Shown piece after piece: positions 35,322 through 44,681 of a DNA stretch of 57,346 bases. Origin of the DNA: an uncultured Acidobacteriaceae bacterium (GTDB lineage Bacteria > Acidobacteriota > Terriglobia > Terriglobales > Acidobacteriaceae). Location: contig CAIVDV010000062.1 of the NCBI GenBank assembly GCA_903904755.1, forward strand, positions 1 through 57,346. Direction: 5' to 3'. Each line of letters starts with the position of its first letter. Within the stretch, counting starts at the first letter, position 1. The translations under genes were made by a program, and so were the position numbers. A model generated the notes under the pieces. That model worked only from the letters and a program-made list of their open reading frames with translations, did no database searches and was not told where the DNA came from.

Positions 35322-37451
35322 TTACTGCGCCAACGGAATGGTGAAAACGGTGACGCTGATGGGCGGGATGGAGATTGCGGTCAGGGGATCCGTTGAGGTG
35401 GATTCGGCCAGCTTGAGTTCTGCGGGTTTGCCGACGGTGTTGGAAGCGGTGAGGGATGCGCCCTCGAGGCGCTGGAGTTTGGCCGGGCCGGAGGCGTGGA
35501 TGCCGGCGAACTCGAGGTCGATGGTTTGGGCGGACTCAGTGGCGTTGACGACTGCGACGAGGAGGGATTTGCGGTCGGGCGAGAGAGCGGCGTAGAGGTC
35601 AAGCGGGTAGGTTGGGCTTCCGGAGGGGACTTTGGGCTGGTCACCGCCAGCGGGGTATTTGGGCGCGGGCTGGGGCGAGTTGCCGTTGAGGGCAACCGGG
35701 ATGGTGCCGGGGAAGGTGTTGCTGTAGAGGCGGAAAACCAGGCCGAGTGCGTTGAGGGTGGAGGCGGTCTGGTTTACGTCGAGGGTGGAGGTGCCCATGG
35801 TGTGGGCGGCCATGGGGATGAGGTCGGAGTTGCGGAGCATTTCGTTGAAGATGGTGGAGTAGGCGAGGGCCTGCTTAAGGGAGGGGCTATGGCCGAAGTC
35901 GCCGCCGAAGTAGGCCCACTCGTCGACGGAGAGGAAGATCTTTTTGGAGGGGATGGCGGGGTAGCGGTCGATGTATCCCTGCCACTCTTCAGCCTTGATA
36001 CGGACGAAGTTTGCGGGGTAGCGGGTGTACTCCTGGAGGGTTTGCTCGACTTTGACGTTGGCCTGGTCGGAGTTGGCGTCGGGGGGGAGGGTTTTGGCCT
36101 TTTCGAGGTCGAAGTGGACGCCGGGCGAGGCGTACCAGTGCTCGGCCATGCCCTCAAAGTTGCCCATGGTGGACTTGAGGAAGGAGCCGGTCCAGTCAGC
36201 GTCGGTGGAGTAGAGGGGGCCGAGGTTGCCGATGTTCTGGGCGCGTTTGGGGCCCGGGACGTTGCCATCTTCGAGCATTTCGCCGGAGGCGATGAGGGTG
36301 ATGGAGGGATCGACCTTGCGCATGGCTTTTGCGAAGTCGTTGTGCTTCTGCATGAAGTATGGGACATCGGTGCGGCCGATTTGCCAGGAGCCCCAGGGCT
36401 CGTTGCCGATGTTCCAGAACTTGATGCGGTATGGCGCGGGGTGGCCGTTTTTGGCACGGAGGGCACCCATGCGGGTGGTGGCCGCGCCGTTCATGTATTC
36501 GAGCTGTTCGGCGGCGGAATGGGCATCGCCGAGGCCGGCGTTGACGGAGATGTAGGGCTCAACGGCGATGAGCTTGCAGAACTCGGCGAACTCATCCATG
36601 CCGAGATCGTTGGTCTGCATCTGGTTCCATGCGAAATCCCACTCGGGTGGGCGCTTGTCGGGGTCGCCTATGGCGTTGTACCAGGTGTAGTTGGAGGAGT
36701 AGTTGCCGCCGAAGCGCCAGAAGCCGGATTTGATTTGCTTGAGGAGGGCGATGGTATCGGGGCGGAAGCCGTGGATGTTGTCGGCAGGCATGAGGGAGAT
36801 GGCACCGAGTTCCAGGGAGCCGGAACCGAGGGCTGAGACTTCGATGGAAGCGTCGGTGGCGTCAGCGGGCGCGACGAAGGTGAGGGGGAGGGTTCGCCAG
36901 GAGGCGGCGAGGGGAGCGAGGGTGATGGTTTGGCGGTCAGAAGGGCCGGTGCCCCAGACGAGGGAGACGGTGGCGTGGGCTGCGGGGGTGCCCTGAATGA
37001 CGATGCGGCCGGTGTAGTGTTTGCCTTTGACGAGGGCAAGGCCGGACTGGCGGATGCCGTGGGCGTCTTTGGCATCGAGGGAGATGCGGGGGCTCTGGTC
37101 GCCGACGTAGGGGTGGTGCTTGTCCATGGTGATGACGGAGTCGCCACCGATGGGACGCCACTTGCGGACGGACATGCCGGGGAAGCCGCGGCGCTCACCG
37201 GTGGGCGGGTCCTGGGAGGTGATGGGGAAGTAGAACTTTCGGTCGTCGATCATTTCGGCCCAGAGGGGGGTGTACATGGTTTTGCCGATGTGCTCGATGA
37301 ACATGCCGAAGATGTAGGGGGAGACGGGAGCGGCGGTTTGGGATGCGTCGATGGTGGCGACGATCTTCTGGGCGGGAGAGGCGGGAGCGGAGAGGAGGAG
37401 AGCCACAGCGAGAGAGGCGGCGGGTAGAAGATGCTTGAGGGTGCGGTTCAT
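35322..37451 (-). CDS. GH51 alpha-L-arabinofuranosidase, secreted
   Basis: A 709-residue enzyme from ATG 37451 (AGGAG six bases upstream). The leader is LKHLLPAASLAVALLLSAPA. It starts with PYIFGMFIEHIGKTMYTPLWAEMI, typical of GH51. A beta-sandwich insertion (about 120-225, CBM4-like) precedes the barrel, with RFGGNYSSNYTW. The acid/base is in KFWNIGNEPWGSW (E about 351) and the nucleophile in FLSVDEWAY (E about 511). The C-terminal beta-domain completes the fold. It releases arabinofuranose side chains from arabinoxylan or arabinan. The extended N-terminal insertion makes it longer than intracellular GH51 enzymes. Confidence 0.92.
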   Translation of the reverse strand: MNRTLKHLLPAASLAVALLLSAPASPAQKIVATIDASQTAAPVSPYIFGMFIEHIGKTMYTPLWAEMIDDRKFYFPITSQDPPTGERRGFPGMSVRKWRPIGGDSVITMDKHHPYVGDQSPRISLDAKDAHGIRQSGLALVKGKHYTGRIVIQGTPAAHATVSLVWGTGPSDRQTITLAPLAASWRTLPLTFVAPADATDASIEVSALGSGSLELGAISLMPADNIHGFRPDTIALLKQIKSGFWRFGGNYSSNYTWYNAIGDPDKRPPEWDFAWNQMQTNDLGMDEFAEFCKLIAVEPYISVNAGLGDAHSAAEQLEYMNGAATTRMGALRAKNGHPAPYRIKFWNIGNEPWGSWQIGRTDVPYFMQKHNDFAKAMRKVDPSITLIASGEMLEDGNVPGPKRAQNIGNLGPLYSTDADWTGSFLKSTMGNFEGMAEHWYASPGVHFDLEKAKTLPPDANSDQANVKVEQTLQEYTRYPANFVRIKAEEWQGYIDRYPAIPSKKIFLSVDEWAYFGGDFGHSPSLKQALAYSTIFNEMLRNSDLIPMAAHTMGTSTLDVNQTASTLNALGLVFRLYSNTFPGTIPVALNGNSPQPAPKYPAGGDQPKVPSGSPTYPLDLYAALSPDRKSLLVAVVNATESAQTIDLEFAGIHASGPAKLQRLEGASLTASNTVGKPAELKLAESTSTDPLTAISIPPISVTVFTIPLAQ

Positions 37452-37561
37452 GGGTGACTCCTGCGATCTGAGGCCCCCGAAGGGAGGCGAGGGTAGGTTG
37501 GCGGTTGCAGCCGGGCTGCGCGGCAGAGCCGGGGGCGAGCCGGGCGGGGTGGGTGGGGCAA

Positions 37562-40222
37562 TTATCGGAAGAGGCGGGGGGCGAAGTCGTTGAGGTCGCG
37601 CCGCCAGGTGAGCCACTCGTGCGCAGTTCCGGGTGAGGTGAAGTAGACGGAGGGAATACCTGCCTTGTCGAGCATGGCGCGGAAGGCGCCGATGGCAGCG
37701 GGGAAGGGGTTGGGTTCTTCTGTGCCCATGCCCAACCAGAGGAGCTTGACCTTCTGGTTGAAGGCAGGGCCGTCTTTGAATGTGCCGTTGAAGGCGGTAG
37801 TCGGGTCGAGCGGGTCAGTGCTGAGCCCGTTCATGGTGCCGCTGAAGCCGCCCATCCAGGCGAAGGTGTCAATGTTGCTGGTGGCGATGTGGAGGGCCTG
37901 ATTGGCACCCATGGAGAGGCCGGCCATGGCGCGGTGGTCGCGGTCGGGGATGGTGCGGAAGTCGCGGTCGATGATGGGGATGACGTCCTTGAGGAGGACA
38001 TCCTGAAAGGCCGTGAAGTCGCCCATGGGCGAGGGCGGAGGGCCGAAGGGGCCAACCGGGCGGGAGGCGTAGCCGTTGTCCATGACGATAATCATGGGAA
38101 CGGCCTTGCCGGCTGCAATGAGGTTGTCGAGGATGAGGTTGGCGTGGCCCTGGAAGCTCCATCCGGATTCATCCTCGCCGGAGCCGTGCTGGAGGTAGAG
38201 GACGGGGTAGCGGGTTTGCTGGCCGGCGTCGTATCCGGGCGGGGTGTAGATGAAGCAGCGACGCCAGGCTCCCGTGATCTGGGAGTGATAGGAACGGATG
38301 CGGACATCGCCGTGGGGAACGTCTTTGGGGAGATAGTAGTCGACGCCATCCTCAGGGATTTCAATTCCGCTGAAGTCCCTTCCGACGCCGAAGTAGGTGT
38401 GGCTGGCGGGGTCGTTTTGGCGGACGCCATCGACGACGAGCTGGTAGTAGTGGAATCCGACGACGAGGGGCGGAGTTGTGCCTGACCAGGTGCCGGAGGC
38501 GTCGCGGGTCATGGGGTACTGCTTGCCCATGATGTCGACGGCGACGGATTTGGCATCGGGGGCCTTGAGCTGAAAGGCTGCGCTTTTGTCGGGCAGGACG
38601 CGGGGAAAGGTGGCCCCGAGGACGTTGGTTGAGGCCGGGTGGGCATCTTCAATGGCGGAGGCGCGGGCACCCTCGGGCGAGCGACGCCAGGCAAAGTAGG
38701 CGTCCAGAGCCTTGAGCCCGGGCAGATTGGGAGCCGGACCGGTGTGTGGAGAGCCGGCAAAGTACATCAGGGTGGGGTTGGCCCGGGAGTAAGCCGGCCA
38801 TTGGGGCATGGCTTTTCCGTTTGGGTTGCCGTACCTGGCGAAGTTGGTCCAGTAGGTGGCCATGGCGTCGGAGATGCCGGCATCGTCGGGGGTGGTTTTT
38901 TCGTTCTGGAAGAGGTTGATGTGGCCGAAGACGTAGGCGACTTCGCGGCCGTGGGGTGCGCCGAGATCGGGTTGCGGCGAGTTGGCCGGGGCCTGGGGGT
39001 GCTGGTCAAAGTAGTAGTAGTAGACGGGGGCTTTGCCGAGGCTGGACTGGAGTTCGGCCCAGATCCAGGTTTGCCAGCCAAAAGCGGCATCGCGGCTGAG
39101 GTCGCGGGCGGTTTTTGGGACGGTGTTTTCTCCGGCGGGGTAGGCCTGAAGGAGCTGGTCAGCAAAGCCGGCGTAGCGGCGATGGACGCCTTCAGAGTAT
39201 TCGCGAGGGGTGCGGTCGCGGGAGAAGCTGGCGCCCTCGTCGGAGTTGTAGCCGATGAGGACGGGGACGTCGTTGAAGTGATGGGCTGAGTAGAGGGTGT
39301 ACTGGTCGGTGGGGATGACCCATCCGTCGATGATGGGCCAGGCGAGGCCGCGGGCGGCTGCGAGCAGCTTTTCAGGGGGAAGTTTGCGCAACTCGGCGAT
39401 GGAGGGTGCTCCGGCGGCGGTGGCAAAGTCGAGGCCGTTCTTTTCGGCGATGGCCAGGGGCCTCATGTTTTCGCCAGGGCCACCGGAGGGCCGAGGCGGG
39501 CCGAAGGAGCCGCCGCTCTCGGAGATGGCGCCGTCAAAGAGGCCTGCTGCCTGGGGAGAGGCGCAGAGCATGGAGACAGCGATGCCGCCGGCGGACTCAC
39601 CGAAGATGGTGACTTTGGCGGGGTCGCCACCGAAGGCCGCGATGTTGTGGCGAATCCACTGGAGGGCGGCAATCATGTCGAGGAGGCCGTAGTTTCCGGA
39701 GACGTGATTTGGGGATTCGGCGGAGAGTTCGGGGTGGGCGAGGAAGCCAAACTGGCCGACGCGGTAGGCGATGGAGACGAGAACGACGCCCTTGCGGGCG
39801 AGGACTTCGCCGGAGTATGTGGGCTCGGAAGTTCCGCCGGCGTTGAAGCCGCCGCCGTAGATCCAGACGAGGACGGGGACTTTGGCGTGTGGCGATTTTG
39901 CCGGGGTCCAAACGTTGAGGTAGAGGCAGTCTTCACTGGTTTTGGGGCCGTCGGAAGCGGGTGGACCAAAACCTCCCTGGACACACTGTGGGGCGAATTT
40001 GTCTGCGGGGCGAATGCCCTGCCATGCAGCGGCCGGCTGTGGAGCTCGCCAGCGAAGATCGCCGACGGGTGGAGCAGCAAAAGGAATGGCACGGAAGACG
40101 GTCAAAGCGCCTTCCTGGGTGCCCTGCAGGATGCCCTGCTGGATGTGAGCTGTGGTGCCCGCCCATGCGGTTGCCACTGCTGAGAGGATGAGGGCCAGCG
40201 AGCCAATGCGAAGGTGTTTCAC
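37562..40222 (-). CDS. Double-esterase fusion: type-B carboxylesterase + CE1-like
   Basis: An 886-residue secreted protein with a GTG start at 40222, supported by AAAGGA eight bases upstream. The leader is LALILSAVATAWA. Residues 25-515 are a complete type-B carboxylesterase: EDCLYLNVWTP, GGGFNAGG oxyanion loop, nucleophile in TIFGESAGG (S about 210), NSDEGASFS, and His in GAPHGREVAY. Residues about 535-620 form an Ig/CBM48-like module (FQLKAPDAKSVAVDIMG, GFHYYQLVVDG). Residues 640-886 form a CE1/esterase-D domain with VLYLQHGSGEDESGW, nucleophile in AGLSMGANQAL (S about 770) and His in GTAHEW. Both active sites look intact. It probably removes acetyl and/or feruloyl groups from hemicellulose. 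Confidence 0.85.
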   Translation of the reverse strand: MKHLRIGSLALILSAVATAWAGTTAHIQQGILQGTQEGALTVFRAIPFAAPPVGDLRWRAPQPAAAWQGIRPADKFAPQCVQGGFGPPASDGPKTSEDCLYLNVWTPAKSPHAKVPVLVWIYGGGFNAGGTSEPTYSGEVLARKGVVLVSIAYRVGQFGFLAHPELSAESPNHVSGNYGLLDMIAALQWIRHNIAAFGGDPAKVTIFGESAGGIAVSMLCASPQAAGLFDGAISESGGSFGPPRPSGGPGENMRPLAIAEKNGLDFATAAGAPSIAELRKLPPEKLLAAARGLAWPIIDGWVIPTDQYTLYSAHHFNDVPVLIGYNSDEGASFSRDRTPREYSEGVHRRYAGFADQLLQAYPAGENTVPKTARDLSRDAAFGWQTWIWAELQSSLGKAPVYYYYFDQHPQAPANSPQPDLGAPHGREVAYVFGHINLFQNEKTTPDDAGISDAMATYWTNFARYGNPNGKAMPQWPAYSRANPTLMYFAGSPHTGPAPNLPGLKALDAYFAWRRSPEGARASAIEDAHPASTNVLGATFPRVLPDKSAAFQLKAPDAKSVAVDIMGKQYPMTRDASGTWSGTTPPLVVGFHYYQLVVDGVRQNDPASHTYFGVGRDFSGIEIPEDGVDYYLPKDVPHGDVRIRSYHSQITGAWRRCFIYTPPGYDAGQQTRYPVLYLQHGSGEDESGWSFQGHANLILDNLIAAGKAVPMIIVMDNGYASRPVGPFGPPPSPMGDFTAFQDVLLKDVIPIIDRDFRTIPDRDHRAMAGLSMGANQALHIATSNIDTFAWMGGFSGTMNGLSTDPLDPTTAFNGTFKDGPAFNQKVKLLWLGMGTEEPNPFPAAIGAFRAMLDKAGIPSVYFTSPGTAHEWLTWRRDLNDFAPRLFR

Positions 40223-40258
40223 GGTCTTGTCCTTTCTGACGGAAGATGAGCGGGTGAC

Positions 40259-41956
40259 TCAGCTGAGGAGGAGTTTGCGGGCTTCGCCTTCGGGGTCGTT
40301 GGCCATGCGGCAGTGGTTGTCGAAGACCATGGTGGGGTTGTTTTCAGGGTCAGAGGGGAGCCAGGCGAGGCCGGGCTGGCTGGGATTGCCGGTGCGGGCG
40401 AAGTTGGCCCAAGCGGTGGCCATCTTGCGGGCGAGGGCCTGTGCTTCAGGGGTGTTGCCGGTGCCCTGGTTGCAGAGGCGGGTGTTGTCGAAGCAGAACT
40501 GGAGGTCAGAGGTATGCCATGCGCCGGGGATGCCGTCGAGCATGGGGGTTTGCCAGGAGAAGTAGTAGGCGTAGGCGGGCGCGGCCTTGAGTTCGTGCTT
40601 GAGGCGGGCCATTTTGACGACGTTGTTGCGGATGGAGAGGCTGTTGAGGCCGCCGACGCCGCTGCACATGTAGGAGAGGGTGCGGACGGATTTGCTGGGG
40701 TAGGTCTTTTTGAGGAGGGAGATGAGGGTGGCGGCTTTCTGGTCGCCGTAGGTTTTGGTGAGGTTGGCGCGCCATTCGTCTTCGGTGGGATGAGAGCCCA
40801 TCTGGTTGCCCTCTTCACTGACGGACCCGATGAGTATGGGAATGTTTTTGGAGATGTCGGGAGCGACGTCAAAGAAGGAGCGGAGGTTGATGTTTTTGCC
40901 GTCGACGGAGGGGGACCAGCCGACGCGGGGCGGACCGGGTGCGAAGGGGCCGAAGGGGCCGCGCATGGGTGGGTTGATTTTGGCGACGGCGGCGTTGCCG
41001 GCGGCGATGAGGGCTGGCCAGTCCATCTTCTGGAGGGAGGCGAGGTCGTTGGGGGCGAGGCCGAGGTCCTTCATCATTACGCGGGTGACTTCGCGCTGCT
41101 GGTCGCGGGAGGGGATGTTGCCGCCGCCGCCGGACTGGGCAGCGGCGCGATGGATGAGGCCGGAGGCGCCGGGCATGCCGAGGAGGGTGGTGACCTTGGA
41201 GCCGCCACCGGACTGGCCGTAGATCATGATGCGGTCGGGGTCGCCGCCGAAGTTGGCGATGTTCTGCTGGACCCACTTGAGGGCGGCGATGAGATCGGTC
41301 ATGCCGACGTTGACGGAGTCTTCGTAGGCTGCGCCGCCGACTTCGGCAAGGTCGAGGAAGCCGAGGATGTTGAGGCGGTGGTTGACGGAGACCTGAACGA
41401 CGTCGTGATGGCGGGCCATCTGCGCGCCGTGGTGTGCGGCGAGCTCGTAGGAGGAGCCGAAGCTGTATCCGCCGCCGTGGATGTAGAACATGACGGGGCG
41501 CTTGCCGGAGAGGCTGGGGGTCCAGATGTTGAGCTTGAGGAGGTCTTCGCTTTGCCAGCCGTCGTCCCACTGCTGGAGGAAGGTTTGCTCAGAGGCGGCC
41601 CAGGGGTGGAGGGTTTGGGGGCAGTTGGCACCGTAGGTGAGGGTGGGGAGTTCGTCCTTCCAGGGGGTGGGGGGCTTGGCGGGGAGCCAGCGGTTTTCGC
41701 CGGCGGTGGTTTGGGCGTAGGGGACGCCCTTGAAGGTGAGTACGCCGTCGTCGAGGAAGCCTCGGACACGACCGTATTGCGTGGCGGCGATGGCGGAGCG
41801 GGGGGTGGAGGTGCCGGGGGCTGCCGGGGGGCGAGGCGTCGGGACGGGGATGGGCTCGGTTGCGTGGGCGGCGGAGGCGAGTGAGAGGCCGCCGGCGAGG
41901 GAGAGGAGCATGGCGTCACGGCGGTTGAGTTTTGTGGAATCGGTGGGCTGGGGCAT
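40259..41956 (-). CDS. Exported type-B carboxylesterase
   Basis: A 565-residue protein with a twin-arginine-like leader (NRRDAMLLSLAGGLSLASAAHA). Carboxylesterase motifs: EDLLKLNIWTPSLSGKRPVMFYIHGGGYSFG (oxyanion loop), GGDPDRIMIYGQSGGGSK (nucleophile S about 249, with GQSGG instead of the usual GESAG), SEEGNQ, and the late GAWHTSDLQFCFDN for the histidine. It shares architecture with the N-terminal half of the adjacent fusion, suggesting duplication. Likely a deacetylating or aryl-esterase activity on plant polymers (inference). The stop is 36 bases from the start of the next minus-strand gene, so co-transcription is likely. Confidence 0.88.
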   Translation of the reverse strand: MPQPTDSTKLNRRDAMLLSLAGGLSLASAAHATEPIPVPTPRPPAAPGTSTPRSAIAATQYGRVRGFLDDGVLTFKGVPYAQTTAGENRWLPAKPPTPWKDELPTLTYGANCPQTLHPWAASEQTFLQQWDDGWQSEDLLKLNIWTPSLSGKRPVMFYIHGGGYSFGSSYELAAHHGAQMARHHDVVQVSVNHRLNILGFLDLAEVGGAAYEDSVNVGMTDLIAALKWVQQNIANFGGDPDRIMIYGQSGGGSKVTTLLGMPGASGLIHRAAAQSGGGGNIPSRDQQREVTRVMMKDLGLAPNDLASLQKMDWPALIAAGNAAVAKINPPMRGPFGPFAPGPPRVGWSPSVDGKNINLRSFFDVAPDISKNIPILIGSVSEEGNQMGSHPTEDEWRANLTKTYGDQKAATLISLLKKTYPSKSVRTLSYMCSGVGGLNSLSIRNNVVKMARLKHELKAAPAYAYYFSWQTPMLDGIPGAWHTSDLQFCFDNTRLCNQGTGNTPEAQALARKMATAWANFARTGNPSQPGLAWLPSDPENNPTMVFDNHCRMANDPEGEARKLLLS

Positions 41957-42386
41957 GGTGACTCCTTGAGAAATCGTTTTCCGAAATTGCCGGAAGATTT
42001 AGGAATCCGGCTGAAAGTGCGTTGCCTGCAACGCCGGCAGAATCAGTTGCCGGCAGGGAGACCTTATTTGGAAACTCGACCGTGGTGGAAGGGGCAAGTG
42101 CCCCGGCCATGGGGTGATAGATGGTTGCGTGTCAATTGCTTTCCAGTCAGGCGGAGAGAATCTGGACCGCGAGGAATGGAGGCATCTGGAACGCCAGCAA
42201 TAGTAAATCGGTTTTCTCGGATTTGTCGAATGATTTTTCTTTTGCCAGCCGCAGAGCGCGCGGGTGGCTTTTGCCGGTGGTGGGTTGGGATGGGCATCTG
42301 CGCCGTACACTACTGTGTGCCGTTGCCGGGGAGTGCCGGAAGCAGGCAAGGAAGCCAACATCTGCAAAGAGAGAGACGAGGGGCCT
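41957..42386. other. 430-bp divergent intergenic region
   Basis: No gene seen. It lies between the minus-strand carboxylesterase and the plus-strand hydrolase. It contains two copies of the palindrome TGCCGGCA-like sequence near 42030-42055 and an AT-richer patch at 42200-42245 that may hold the plus-strand promoter. Confidence 0.4.
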
Positions 42387-43457
42387 ATGTCGAGGAAGTT
42401 GATGACGAGTTTGCTGATTGCGATGTGCGTATGCGTTGCGAGCCGGGGTTTTGGGCAGGAGCCGACGAAGGCGGAGGCGAGGGTGGTTGTGGAGGGCGAC
42501 GGGACGGTTCACGTTCCGGCGCAGACGGTGGCGCCATCGGAGTTTCTGAGCCCGGAGGCAAAGGCTTACGTCGCTCAGCATCTGAAGGATATGCAGGATC
42601 CGGAGGCGGTGAAGCAGGACGGCGGGGTGCCGCGATTCATGAAGCCGATGCTTGAGCATGACCGCGCGGCCTATGCCGTGGACAAGAAGGACACGAGCAT
42701 TGCTGGGGTGCACGTGTACGACTATCGACCGACGGCCGGGATTGCGGCGGGGAATCGCGACAGGGTGCTGGTGAACCTGCATGGGGGAGGGTTCTCGGGC
42801 TGCTGGCCGGCGTGCGCGGAACTGGAGTCGATGCCACTGGCGGCGATGATGGGAGTCCGTGTGGTGAGCGTGGATTACCGGGAGGGACCGACGTACAAGT
42901 TTCCTGCCGCGAGCGAGGATGTTGCGGCGGTTTACCGGGAGTTGCTGAAGAGCTACAAGCCGGGAGCGATTGGTATCTATGGGTGCTCGGCGGGAGGGAT
43001 GCTGACTGCGATGTCGGTGGCGTGGTTCCAGACGCATGGGCTGCCGCGGCCGGGAGCGGTGGGCATTTTCTGCGCTTCGGCAGGGAGCTTTGGCGGGGAC
43101 GCGACGGCGTTTGCCTTTCCGCTGGGCGAGGCGCGGATGGCCGGCGGGTCAGCCCCGAGCACATCGCAACTGGGCTACTTTTCCACTGCCAAACCGGGCG
43201 ATCCGATGGTTTCGCCGATTGTTTCCCGTGAGGTGCTGGCTGCGTTTCCGCCCACGTTGCTGATGACCGGCGACCGCGATTTCGCTTTCAGCGGTGCGGT
43301 CTACACGGAGACGCAACTCGCGCGTCTGGGAGTGGAAACCGAACTGCATGTGTGGGATGGGCTATTCCATGGGTTTTTCTACAGTACGGATGTGCCTGAG
43401 TCCCGAGACGCGTTTGGGATGATGGCCCGCTTTTTTGACCGGCATCTTGTGAAATAG
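42387..43457 (+). CDS. Secreted alpha/beta hydrolase (HSL-type esterase)
   Basis: A 356-residue protein from ATG 42387 (GAGG upstream), with leader LMTSLLIAMCVCVASRGFGQ. Hormone-sensitive-lipase-family pattern: LVNLHGGGFSGC (oxyanion HGGG, about 132-135), nucleophile in IYGCSAGGML (S about 201), acid in MTGDRDFAFS (D about 298 or 296), and His in WDGLFHGFFY (about 328). It hydrolyses short-chain esters. Its position beside two carboxylesterases suggests a third deacetylating enzyme of the polysaccharide locus. A terminator follows at 43467. Confidence 0.88.
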   Translation: MSRKLMTSLLIAMCVCVASRGFGQEPTKAEARVVVEGDGTVHVPAQTVAPSEFLSPEAKAYVAQHLKDMQDPEAVKQDGGVPRFMKPMLEHDRAAYAVDKKDTSIAGVHVYDYRPTAGIAAGNRDRVLVNLHGGGFSGCWPACAELESMPLAAMMGVRVVSVDYREGPTYKFPAASEDVAAVYRELLKSYKPGAIGIYGCSAGGMLTAMSVAWFQTHGLPRPGAVGIFCASAGSFGGDATAFAFPLGEARMAGGSAPSTSQLGYFSTAKPGDPMVSPIVSREVLAAFPPTLLMTGDRDFAFSGAVYTETQLARLGVETELHVWDGLFHGFFYSTDVPESRDAFGMMARFFDRHLVK

Positions 43458-43466
43458 CCGGGGACG

Positions 43467-43499
43467 GGGACTTGCTGCGAAGTCCCGGGTTTTTCTTTT
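43467..43499 (+). terminator. Rho-independent terminator of hydrolase gene
   Basis: Stem GGGACTT/AAGTCCC (43467-43473 with 43480-43486) with loop GCTGCG, then CGGG and a T-rich tail TTTTTCTTTTC. It lies ten bases past the stop. Confidence 0.75.
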
Positions 43500-43533
43500 C
43501 CAGGGAAGACTGAGCTGGAGGCGAGGATCGCCT

Positions 43534-44514
43534 CTAAATAGTGACCAACTCATATTCGGATTCGCCCATTTTCAGTTCCTTCATGTAGGTGAGCTGGCGA
43601 AGGCCGTGTCGTGATTCGATGCGCTCTTTGAGGTCGTGGAGTTCTGCCTCGGGCAGTTTGTAAACCATGTCGATGGAGGCCTGGTCGATGGCGAGGATGT
43701 CAGTGGATGCGAGGATGCCGAGATTGCGGGCTTTGGGCGTGGCCGCACTGGTGCCGGCGCAGTCACAGTCGACGGACATATTGCGGAGGACATTGAGATA
43801 GACGATTTTTTTGCCGAAGTGGTCGATGGTGCCTTTGGCCGACTCGACCATGTTTTCCATGAAGGAATCTCCGGTGAGCCATTTGGAGATGTCGTCGTTA
43901 TCCGGGGCGTCGTGGACCGCTTTTTTCCCGATGATTCCGTCTGCGCAGCCGATGGCGAGGTTCTTTAACGACCCACCGAAGCCGCCCATGGCATGTCCTT
44001 TGAAGTGTGTGAGTACGACCATGGAATCGTAGTTGAGCATGTGTTTGCCGACGGAGATTTCCTTGAAGTGGTTTCCTCCTTTGACGGGAATGGTGACCGC
44101 GCCATCCTCGTCCATGATGTCGACGGGGCAGAAGTCCCAGCCATTGATTTTGATGGTTTCGCGATGATCGGCGGTGGTGCGGCGCTTGCCCTTGTAGAGG
44201 GTGTTGGTTTCAACCAGGCAACTGTTCGGGATGCTCTGCTGGAGGGTTTTGACCATTTCCCTGGGGAGAATGTTGGGGCCGTGCGGCTCGCCGGTGTGGA
44301 GTTTGATGGCGACTTTTCCGCTGATATTCTGATGGATTTTCGCGTAGAGCTTGAGGAGTCCATCGCCGGTGAGGTCTGGGGTGAAGTAGACCTGAGGTGG
44401 GTCCTTTCGCGATGATGCGACCGCATTCAAGCCGGTATACTCGCCTACGGTTGCGCAGCCCAATACGAGGGCGCTTCCCTTGAGGAAAGCGCGCCGCTCA
44501 ATCATGTTTTTCAT
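43534..44514 (-). CDS. DUF362-family protein with Tat-like lipoprotein leader
   Basis: A 326-residue protein. The leader ERRAFLKGSALVLGCATVGE has a twin-arginine motif (RRAFLK) and a lipobox-like VLGC. The DUF362 body is recognisable from VAIKLHTGEPHGPNILPREMV, VVLTHFKGHAMGGFGGSLKNLAIGC and DCDC...AARNLGILAS-type cysteine and aspartate patterns. Family members are often linked to iron-sulfur proteins, but no ferredoxin cysteine cluster is fused here. Function unknown. ATG 44514 and a second at 44505 are both possible, with weak ribosome sites. It is flanked by an esterase (convergent) and an SDR (same strand). Confidence 0.75.
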   Translation of the reverse strand: MKNMIERRAFLKGSALVLGCATVGEYTGLNAVASSRKDPPQVYFTPDLTGDGLLKLYAKIHQNISGKVAIKLHTGEPHGPNILPREMVKTLQQSIPNSCLVETNTLYKGKRRTTADHRETIKINGWDFCPVDIMDEDGAVTIPVKGGNHFKEISVGKHMLNYDSMVVLTHFKGHAMGGFGGSLKNLAIGCADGIIGKKAVHDAPDNDDISKWLTGDSFMENMVESAKGTIDHFGKKIVYLNVLRNMSVDCDCAGTSAATPKARNLGILASTDILAIDQASIDMVYKLPEAELHDLKERIESRHGLRQLTYMKELKMGESEYELVTI

Positions 44515-44681
44515 GGACTTGCCGATCTAGAACTGGATTCGGTACTTCGTAATGGAGCCAAGTTAGTCGATGTGTATGGAAGGAACTGAGCAATCCGGGG
44601 CTATTTGGAGCGGGGATGGGCCGGATTCTGCGGAATCGGGAGATATGGTTGCGGGAGGCAAAGATCCGGTGGTTGGGCGGG

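Noticed and set aside
41970-41981. Operator-like palindrome GAAATCGTTTTC
   Set aside because: One mismatched pair and only 13 bases before the carboxylesterase start, overlapping the ribosome-site area. No second copy seen.
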